Source: Corynebacterium aurimucosum ATCC 700975 (GTDB lineage Bacteria; Actinomycetota; Actinomycetes; Mycobacteriales; Mycobacteriaceae). Taken from it: a stretch of 64,000 nucleotides of DNA. The translations under genes and the position numbers were made by a program. The DNA lies in NCBI RefSeq assembly GCF_007672725.1, contig NZ_VDTC01000006.1, positions 1 through 64,000 of the forward strand. The letters run 5' to 3'. Every line of letters starts with the position of its first letter. Positions within the stretch are counted from its first letter, which is position 1. Shown here piece after piece: positions 59,780-64,000 of the stretch. The notes under the pieces are model-generated. The model was not told the origin of the DNA, made no database searches, and saw nothing but the letters and a program-made list of their open reading frames with translations.

Positions 59780-60075
59780 GCGAGCTTTTTGATCCCGGCC
59801 TCCAACCCGAGCGCACCCGCTTAGCCTGGCAGCGCACGGGGCTTGCGGGCCTTGTTGCTGGCTTGCTCGTCGTGCGTTCCATCGCGCCATGGGCGGCCGT
59901 GATTGTTGGGGTAGTGGTGGCCGTGGTGTTGTGGTTGGCCACCGCCAAGCTGCGCCATGCTGATGAGATCCTGGCTCGGGCCGAATCACCCGCCCTGCCC
60001 GGTGCCCCGGCGCTTGCCGCCGTTGCGCTGGGGACGATGCTTCTCGGCGCGGTTGCTTTCCTCGCGCTGTGGTAG
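59776..60075 (+). CDS. DUF202 membrane protein (short)
   Basis: A 99-residue three-helix protein with the DUF202 signature PERTRLAWQRTGLAGLVAGL near the N-terminus. The start is a GTG whose last bases overlap the previous stop (GTGA), so the two are coupled and likely form one complex. A YidH/YidG-like two-gene arrangement is common. Confidence 0.85.
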   Translation: MSELFDPGLQPERTRLAWQRTGLAGLVAGLLVVRSIAPWAAVIVGVVVAVVLWLATAKLRHADEILARAESPALPGAPALAAVALGTMLLGAVAFLALW

Positions 60076-60103
60076 CTCGGCTTAGACTTCCACAACCGCA
60101 AAC

Positions 60104-60194
60104 CCCCAGACCTCGATCCCGCAACTCCCTGGTGGGCGGTGGGGCGTCGGCAAGCGTTTTGGCAGCGCCCTGCGTGCAGGATCGAGGTCTGGGG
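60104..60194. repeat. Long perfect inverted repeat (16-base arms)
   Basis: CCCCAGACCTCGATCC (60104-60119) and GGATCGAGGTCTGGGG (60179-60194) are exact complements separated by 59 bases. The loop is GC-rich and can form a smaller stem (GGGGCG.. with CGCCC). It may be a terminator for the DUF202 operon, a processed RNA or a small mobile repeat. It occurs once in the window. From 60195 to 60407 I see nothing else definite. Confidence 0.7.
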
Positions 60195-60407
60195 ATCTGC
60201 GGAGGAAGGGAACTGAGTGAGGACTGCCCACACATTGGTGAGTATTCTTTGCAGCTAATCTGCAAAAGATTTTGCGAACAGGGGTGAATCTGCGGCCTGA
60301 GTGGGGGTAATAACCGGAAAGTGTTTGTTGGCGGTCTGTGACCTCGATAACCTGAAGCTGTAGGCCCATTCGGCGATCCTAATAACTCTCTCGCGGCTGA
60401 ATGGGGG

Positions 60408-60419
60408 CTGGTTAACCAG
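60408..60419. promoter_or_regulatory. CTGGTTAACCAG palindrome upstream of the DASS gene
   Basis: A perfect 12-base palindrome ends seven bases before the AAAAGGAGG ribosome-binding site of the dicarboxylate transporter. It looks like a repressor site placed to block transcription or elongation. The protein that would bind it is unknown. Confidence 0.45.
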
Positions 60420-60435
60420 GAAAAGGAGGGGGCAG

Positions 60436-62010
60436 ATGACTACCCCGCACACTCACGTCTCAACATCGCACACGGAGGGCGAAGACGACCACGGCGTTGA
60501 TACGCGCGAATGGCGTCGCATGGCTATTGGCCTTATCCTCGGGCTCGTTTTGGCTGCTCTCGTGTGGTTTATTTTCCCGAGCAACGCCGTCGATACCGTG
60601 CTGCAATCACCCGGTGCTAAGGATGACACGGAATACACTCAGAGCGCGCTGCGCGCCGTAGCGGCCGTGACCATTCTCATGGGTGTGTGGTGGATGACGG
60701 AGGCCATCCCGCTGGCCGCCACCGCGCTTTTGCCGCTGGTCATCTTCCCGCTGGCAGGTGTGGGCAGCATCAAGGATGTTGGTGCGCCCTATGCCTCGTC
60801 CACCATTTTCTTGTTCATGGGCGGCTTCCTCATCGCCCTGGCCCTGCAGCGCTGGAACTTGCACCGCCGCATGGCGCTATTCGTGGTCAAGGTCGTCGGT
60901 ACCTCGCCCAAGCAGCTGATCCTCGGCTTCATGCTGGCCACCGGCTTTTTGTCCATGTGGGTGTCCAACACCGCTACCGCAGTGGTCATGCTGCCGATTG
61001 GTATTTCCGTGCTTTCGCTGACTGCCGACGCCGTCGGTGGCATGGCTAACCAGAAGAAGTTCGCCACCGCGCTCATGCTGGGTATTGCGTACGCGGCGTC
61101 GATTGGCTCGCTCGGCACCCTCATCGGCACCCCGCCGAATACCCTGCTGATGGGCTACATGAAGGAAACTCACGGCATCGTCCTCGGCTTTGGCAAGTGG
61201 ATGATGGTGGGCATGCCGCTGGCATTCATCTTCCTGTTCATTGCCTGGTTCATGCTGATTACCGTGTTCAAGCCGGAGATGGACAAGATTCCAGGCGGCC
61301 GCGAGCTCATTGATTCCGAGATTGAAAAGCTTGGCCCATGGACCGGCCCGCAGGTCATGACGGGCATCATCTTCCTCGGTGCCGCCTTGGCCTGGGTGAT
61401 CATTCCCTTCTTTGTGAGCAAGGAATCCAACTACGACGACGCAATCGTGGGCATTGCCGCTGGTTTGCTGCTGTTTACCATCCCGGCCGACACGAAGACT
61501 GGCGTGCGTCTGCTGGATTGGAAGACTGCGAGCGAAATGCCGTGGGATGTGCTCCTGCTCTTCGGTGGTGGCCTGTCCCTGTCTTCGATGTTCAACAAGT
61601 CCGGTTTGTCTCTGTGGATTGGTGAGATGGCCAAGGGGTTGGGCAGCCTGCCCATCATCCTGCTCATCGCTTCGGTGGCCCTGCTCGTGCTCTTCCTGAC
61701 GGAGATCACCTCGAACACCGCAACTGCGGCGACCTTCCTGCCGATTATGGGCGGTGTGGCCGTGGGTATCGGCCTGACCAAGAATGGCGACATCAACGTT
61801 CTGCTGCTCACCATCCCGGTGGCGCTGGCCGCAACCTGTGCCTTCATGCTGCCGGTGGCGACCCCGCCGAACGCGATTGCCTACGGCTCCGGCTACGTCA
61901 AGATCGGCGACATGATCAAGGGCGGTATCGGCCTCAACCTGATTGGCTGCGTGCTCATCACCATCACCGTCTACCTGCTTGCCGTTCCGGTCTTTGGGTT
62001 GGTCCTGTAG
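60436..62010 (+). CDS. DASS (SLC13) family dicarboxylate transporter
   Basis: A 524-residue sodium-coupled importer for succinate, fumarate and malate. Helices form the DASS repeat, with SNTATAVVMLPIG and EITSNTATAATFLPI as the two SNT motifs for Na+ and substrate, and GTPPNTLLMG and ATPPNAIAYGSG as the TPPN motifs. It is like C. glutamicum DccT. GGAGG precedes the ATG. It starts 360 bases after the DUF202 genes. Confidence 0.92.
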   Translation: MTTPHTHVSTSHTEGEDDHGVDTREWRRMAIGLILGLVLAALVWFIFPSNAVDTVLQSPGAKDDTEYTQSALRAVAAVTILMGVWWMTEAIPLAATALLPLVIFPLAGVGSIKDVGAPYASSTIFLFMGGFLIALALQRWNLHRRMALFVVKVVGTSPKQLILGFMLATGFLSMWVSNTATAVVMLPIGISVLSLTADAVGGMANQKKFATALMLGIAYAASIGSLGTLIGTPPNTLLMGYMKETHGIVLGFGKWMMVGMPLAFIFLFIAWFMLITVFKPEMDKIPGGRELIDSEIEKLGPWTGPQVMTGIIFLGAALAWVIIPFFVSKESNYDDAIVGIAAGLLLFTIPADTKTGVRLLDWKTASEMPWDVLLLFGGGLSLSSMFNKSGLSLWIGEMAKGLGSLPIILLIASVALLVLFLTEITSNTATAATFLPIMGGVAVGIGLTKNGDINVLLLTIPVALAATCAFMLPVATPPNAIAYGSGYVKIGDMIKGGIGLNLIGCVLITITVYLLAVPVFGLVL

Positions 62011-62019
62011 CCCTCAATT

Positions 62020-62038
62020 AATGAAAAACGTTATCATT
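62020..62038. promoter_or_regulatory. Zur/Fur-like box ahead of the CobW gene
   Basis: AATGA-AAAACGTTA-TCATT is a 19-base dyad with a partly asymmetric centre, six bases before the CobW start. TGAAAA...TCATT-type half-sites are those of actinobacterial Zur. Zinc control fits the encoded metallochaperone. Fur or another family member is the alternative. Confidence 0.55.
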
Positions 62039-62043
62039 ACCGG

Positions 62044-63111
62044 ATGGCTACACCCGTTACCGTGCTGTCCGGATTCTTAGGCAGCGGAAAGACCACCCTT
62101 CTCAACCACCTGCTTGCTAACCGTGAGGGGCGCAAGCTGGCGGTTGTTGTCAATGACTTCTCCGAAGTCAACATCGATGCCGCCCTCGTCGCCGGCGAGG
62201 GCCATCTTGAACGCGGCGAAGACCGCTTCGTTGAACTCTCCAACGGCTGCATTTGTTGCACGTTGCGTGAGGACTTGATTGAGTCCGTCGGCAAGCTGGC
62301 TCGTTCCGGCCGCTTCGACCAGATTGTCATCGAGTCCACCGGCATTTCTGAGCCCATGCCCGTTGCCGCCACTTTCGAGTGGGAGTTCGGGGACGGCACC
62401 ACGCTTGCCGACGTCGCCCCTATCGACACCATGGTCTCCCTCGTGGACGCCTCTACATTCCTGACTAATCTTCGCCGCGGCCGCAGCTTGGTCTCCGAGA
62501 ACATTGAGGCCACGCCTGAGGATGACCGGACCATTGCCGATTTGCTCGTGGACCAAGTCGAGTTCGCCGATCTCATCCTCATCACCAAGACCGACCTGGT
62601 GGAGGCCGCCGAAACTGAGCGCGTCATCGCCACCGTGCGTGCCATGAACCCCCGCGCCCGCGTCGTGCCTGTCACTAACGGTGTTATTGATCCCACGCTG
62701 GTTCTTGACGCCCACCTCTATGACACCGCCACCGCCGCGACCTGCCACGGCTAAGCGGAGGAGCTGGCCAACCCACACACGCCGGAAACCGAGGAATATG
62801 GCATCTCCTCCGTGGTCTTCCGCGCTGACCGTCCCTTCAACCGCGAGCGTCTGCTGAAGGCCCTTCGTGCCAGCACCGGACTGGTGCGTTCGAAGGGCTA
62901 TTGCTGGGTTGATACCGATCTGCGCGTGGCCCACGCCTGGCAGCAGGCCGGCCCAAACCTGCAGATCATGCCGGCCTCCCTGTGGGCGGCCAACGGCGTC
63001 ACTCCCGGCACCGAGCTCGTGCTCATTGGCATCGACTTCGACCACGAGTCCACTCTGCAGGCTTTCCGTGACGCCGTGTTTTCCGACGCCGAAGTGGCCA
63101 CCCTCGTCTAG
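62044..63111 (+). pseudogene. CobW-type GTPase (zinc metallochaperone), interrupted by TAA
   Basis: Frame 1 reads a COG0523 GTPase: P-loop GFLGSGKTT (10-18), metal motif GCICC with C69, C71 and C72, and TKTD at about 183-186. At 62752-62754 a TAA ends it after TAATCHG (236 residues). The same frame then continues without a break for 118 residues as AEELANPHTPETEEYGISSV, then VFRADRPFNRERLLKA, to a stop at 63111. This is the CobW C-terminal domain. Homologues usually have Trp just before the Ala at this place. The full length would be 355 residues. Either the gene is broken or it makes the GTPase domain alone. A GTG at 62812 could reopen it. Confidence 0.85.
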
Positions 63112-63277
63112 TCCCTCCTTAAGGTGAACACGGGGTGAATTGCTATGCCCATTTCTTGGGTAGAAAACATGCATTGACATCGGGATTTGTCAGATTTCTA
63201 GCGTGTGGGTATAGTTATTCCTCGTTGCACAGCAGAGCGCACACGCTCCGGCGTCAAGCACTGCAAACCAACGGACT

Positions 63278-63353
63278 GCGCCCGTAGCTCAACGGATAGA
63301 GCATCTGACTACGGATCAGAAGGTTGGGGGTTCGAATCCCTCCGGGCGCACCA
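63278..63353 (+). tRNA. tRNA-Arg (anticodon ACG)
   Basis: GCGCCCG (63278-63284) pairs with CGGGCGC (63343-63349). The anticodon loop CTACGGA carries ACG, and the T-loop is GGTTCGAATCC. A is the discriminator and CCA is encoded. The 166 bases before it hold no other feature. Confidence 0.97.
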
Positions 63354-63356
63354 CCT

Positions 63357-63402
63357 AAACCCCCAGGTTAAACGGCATAAACACCGGATAGCCTGGGGGT
63401 TT
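63357..63402 (+). terminator. Terminator after tRNA-Arg
   Basis: AAACCCCCAGG (63357-63367) and CCTGGGGGTTT (63392-63402) make an 11-base perfect stem followed by ATTTG. It ends the tRNA transcript. The 63403-63558 interval that follows holds no gene; a GTTCA-N8-TGAAC dyad near 63460 is the only pattern. Confidence 0.8.
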
Positions 63403-63558
63403 ATTTGCGTTTATGGGTCTTCCCCAAGTGTTGCGGGTTGTTGCTGGTCATTGAGTCGTGTTCATTCTGTGTGTGAACGAAATGTGATCACCGTGTGAAC
63501 GGATTACTGTCACCGCAACCGCGGGACGTCACGGTACCCCGTAACGTTAGTCACAGGT

Positions 63559-63697
63559 GTTGGCCACAGGCCCGACCTTTCCTCGAGATGGGTAGAGCGG
63601 TTTGCGCATGACCATGAGGCTTGTGGCCAACGCCAGGACTCAACATCATCCGCACACGCATAAGCCCCGCCAAGACGTTCACAGCGAATTGGCGGGG
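63559..63697 (+). ncRNA. Candidate structured non-coding RNA
   Basis: GTTGGCCACAGGCC (63559-63572) and GGCTTGTGGCCAAC (63618-63631) form a 14-pair stem with one G-U, enclosing 45 bases. Thirty-three bases later CCCCGCCAA (63665-63673) and TTGGCGGGG (63689-63697) form a terminator-like hairpin. No convincing protein frame lies in between. The two-hairpin layout in a 427-base gap fits a small RNA. I do not recognise it as 6C, tmRNA, RNase P or SRP RNA. Confidence 0.45.
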
Positions 63698-63780
63698 TTC
63701 ATGTGTGGACGCGCCGGGTGCCCTACGTGTTCACGTGCCTACTTTCCCCGATACGATGGAGGAAAGGAAGGGAGGGCGCC

Positions 63781-64000
63781 ATGTTGCTTTATGAGGATGC
63801 GCGTCGTCGTGCAGCTACCGTCCTCGCGCATTTCCCAATCGCGCGGCGTGACATCAATGGTTTGGTTCAGATTGCTGCGCACTATGGCGCAGCGGTCGAC
63901 TTCCGCCCCCTTGATTCGTCTGTGTCCGGTCTTGTCCTCAAGGAGGATAACGGGCAGCCAATCATCTACATCAACTCTCTGGAGCCTTTGGTGCGGCAGC
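63781..64000 (+). CDS. ImmA/IrrE family metallo-endopeptidase, N-terminal part
   Basis: The window ends inside this gene. The 73 visible residues (AATVLAHFPIARRDINGLVQ, then GLVLKEDNGQPIIYINSLEP) match the start of ImmA/IrrE proteins; the HExxH zinc motif should follow just outside. GGGAGG precedes the ATG, and a TACGAT -10 box is at 63752-63757. Such peptidases cleave repressors of integrative elements or stress regulons. The downstream context is not visible. Confidence 0.75.
   Translation, partial: MLLYEDARRRAATVLAHFPIARRDINGLVQIAAHYGAAVDFRPLDSSVSGLVLKEDNGQPIIYINSLEPLVRQ

Overview
The window is chromosomal DNA from a mycolic-acid-containing actinobacterium, almost certainly a Corynebacterium. 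Three things support this. It has the arabinogalactan gene set dprE1-dprE2-aftA-emb with glfT1 and the Wzm/Wzt exporter nearby, and only one Emb-type gene is visible. Codon use is GC-rich with many GTG starts. DUF222/HNH, DUF202 and YhgE/Pip genes of the usual actinobacterial type are present. I cannot name the species from sequence alone.

Layout. 0-0.6 kb: an insertion-sequence end abuts a TSUP-permease gene that has lost its N-terminal part. 0.6-9.3 kb: housekeeping and accessory enzymes on both strands (HrpB helicase, acetyltransferase, Fic protein, FMN reductase, SDR, LysE exporter, S4 protein, VOC protein, an alkyltransferase-like protein, HNH protein). 9.5-15.1 kb: exported or membrane hydrolases and peptidases (SxxK serine hydrolase, metzincin-like protease, PrsW, PepO, alpha/beta hydrolase). 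15.1-30.8 kb: the cell-wall region, with the emb, aftA, dprE2, dprE1 operon, two GtrA proteins, glfT1, a pair of related small exported proteins and wzm/wzt, ending in genes that resemble Rv3778c and Rv3777 of M. tuberculosis. These genes make the DPA arabinose donor, prime and export galactan, and add arabinan. 34.1-37.8 kb: tRNA-Ser(UGA) followed by orphan genes, a YefM/YoeB toxin-antitoxin pair, a sirtuin and gene debris. 37.9-41.3 kb: molybdenum-cofactor operon moeA-moaB-moaE-moeB/rhodanese, with moaD divergent. 41.7-47.1 kb: aromatic aminotransferase, indolepyruvate-type decarboxylase and amino-acid permease, with a divergent PucR regulator.

47.1-51.2 kb is the most rearranged stretch. 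It holds tRNA-Ser(GCU), an AT-rich block with a Nudix gene that looks frameshifted, a decayed VapBC pair, a TetR/DoxX operon, and two copies of a Nudix gene 3' end flanking about 0.7 kb of foreign-looking DNA that encodes a 45-residue membrane protein. 51.2-60.1 kb: MntH, two YhgE/Pip proteins, TrkH/TrkA potassium uptake and two DUF202 proteins. 60.1-64 kb: a long stem-loop, a DASS dicarboxylate transporter, a CobW-type metallochaperone interrupted by a stop codon behind a Zur-like box, tRNA-Arg(ACG), a candidate non-coding RNA and the start of an ImmA/IrrE protein at the right edge.

No CRISPR array, rRNA operon, origin or complete transposon was seen. The strongest unusual signals are the interrupted CobW gene, the duplicated Nudix fragment around a mini-protein, the decayed VapBC/AT-rich junction, the rhodanese fragment duplication with a 14-bp repeat cluster, several palindromes overlapping start codons, and the two related exported proteins lodged among the arabinogalactan genes.
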